NCBI GenBank assembly: GCA_000231825.2
Contig: JH720331.1
Coordinates: 527,441-591,440, forward strand
Direction of reading: 5' to 3'
From: Tetrahymena elliotti 4EA
Taxonomy: Eukaryota > Ciliophora > Oligohymenophorea > Hymenostomatida > Tetrahymenidae
Length of the DNA stretch: 64,000 nucleotides
Position 1 is the first letter of the stretch, and every line of letters starts with the position of its first letter. This document shows positions 63,671-64,000 of the stretch, piece by piece. Below the pieces are notes generated by a model that did no database searches, was not told where the DNA came from, and saw only the letters and a list, made by a program, of their open reading frames with translations. The position numbers and the translations under genes are program-made.

Positions 63671-64000
63671 GATTCACAATATTATTTGACGATTCGATTG
63701 ATGAAATTAAATATATTAACGAGAAACTTTTTCAATATAATTTTAAGTTAGAGAGATAGAGAGAGAGAATATGGTGTTAAAGAAAAGGTTGTCTTTTTAA
63801 ATATTTTTTTATTTTCACGAAACTATTTTGCTCAGATAGTAAGTAGTAAGTTTTTTCAAATAGAATGATCTGTATAACTGATTAGTAATTTTGAAAAGAA
63901 CAATGTTTTACTATTTTATGCTGTACAATAACTAATGATTAATTAATTTATTAATGGTATGCACTTGAGTGTTATTTGTGAGGCAAGTAAAATTAGTTGA
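63671..64000. other. Upstream region of the last gene
   Basis: 330 bp to the window end, with a purine-rich GAGA tract at 63750-63768 about 80 bp upstream of the start codon. It may lie in the 5' leader or promoter; no other feature. Confidence 0.5.

Overview
The window is macronuclear-type DNA of a ciliate, most likely Tetrahymena (T. thermophila or a close relative). The evidence is direct: conserved proteins read cleanly only if TAA and TAG are glutamine and TGA is the sole stop. For example, malate dehydrogenase and the SRm160 PWI protein carry in-frame TAA/TAG. Introns are short, AT-rich and GT-AG (about 44-380 bp), and non-coding DNA is extremely A+T rich. Under the standard code most genes look like strings of short ORFs. 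All gene models here were built by reading in the ciliate code and joining exons by hand; splice sites are inferred from frame continuity.

Left part (1-16828, all + strand): a 5'-truncated cytosolic malate dehydrogenase; a mitochondrial-looking 2OG-Fe(II) oxygenase-like protein; a roadblock/LC7 dynein light chain; a Q/E/K-rich protein; an SRRM1/SRm160-like PWI-RS splicing factor; a large unknown N/Q-rich protein with a frame break; and a 12-exon CLU (clustered mitochondria) homologue with C-terminal TPRs. A 100-N assembly gap (16938-17037) follows.

Middle (17358-36489): a B-box zinc-finger protein (-); a Schlafen AlbA_2 protein (+); two paralogous two-membrane-span proteins (+) with a decayed fragment of the same family and an ankyrin protein between them; a second B-box-like zinc-finger protein (-) with a frame break; and a tail-anchored unknown protein (+).

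Right part (37758-63670, mostly - strand): an ADCK1-like UbiB atypical kinase; a single giant gene of about 11.8 kb (15 exons, about 3556 aa; TPR-like start, HEAT/ARM-like middle, very long Q/N/S-rich tail in one 4.6-kb exon); two tandem paralogous type I membrane proteins with the same intron position and phase; a twin-CX3C small-Tim-like protein; a gamma-glutamyl hydrolase (+); a PAF-acetylhydrolase-like lipase with an N-terminal membrane region; and a short N/Q/S-rich protein.

Genes are independently transcribed eukaryotic units, with no operons. Several relate to mitochondria (MDH, CLU, ADCK1-like, twin-CX3C, possibly the oxygenase), but nothing in the sequence ties them together as a system. 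The least described items are the giant HEAT-repeat gene, the tandem type I membrane family and the two-span membrane family. No tRNA, rRNA, telomere repeat, CRISPR array or transposon was recognised.
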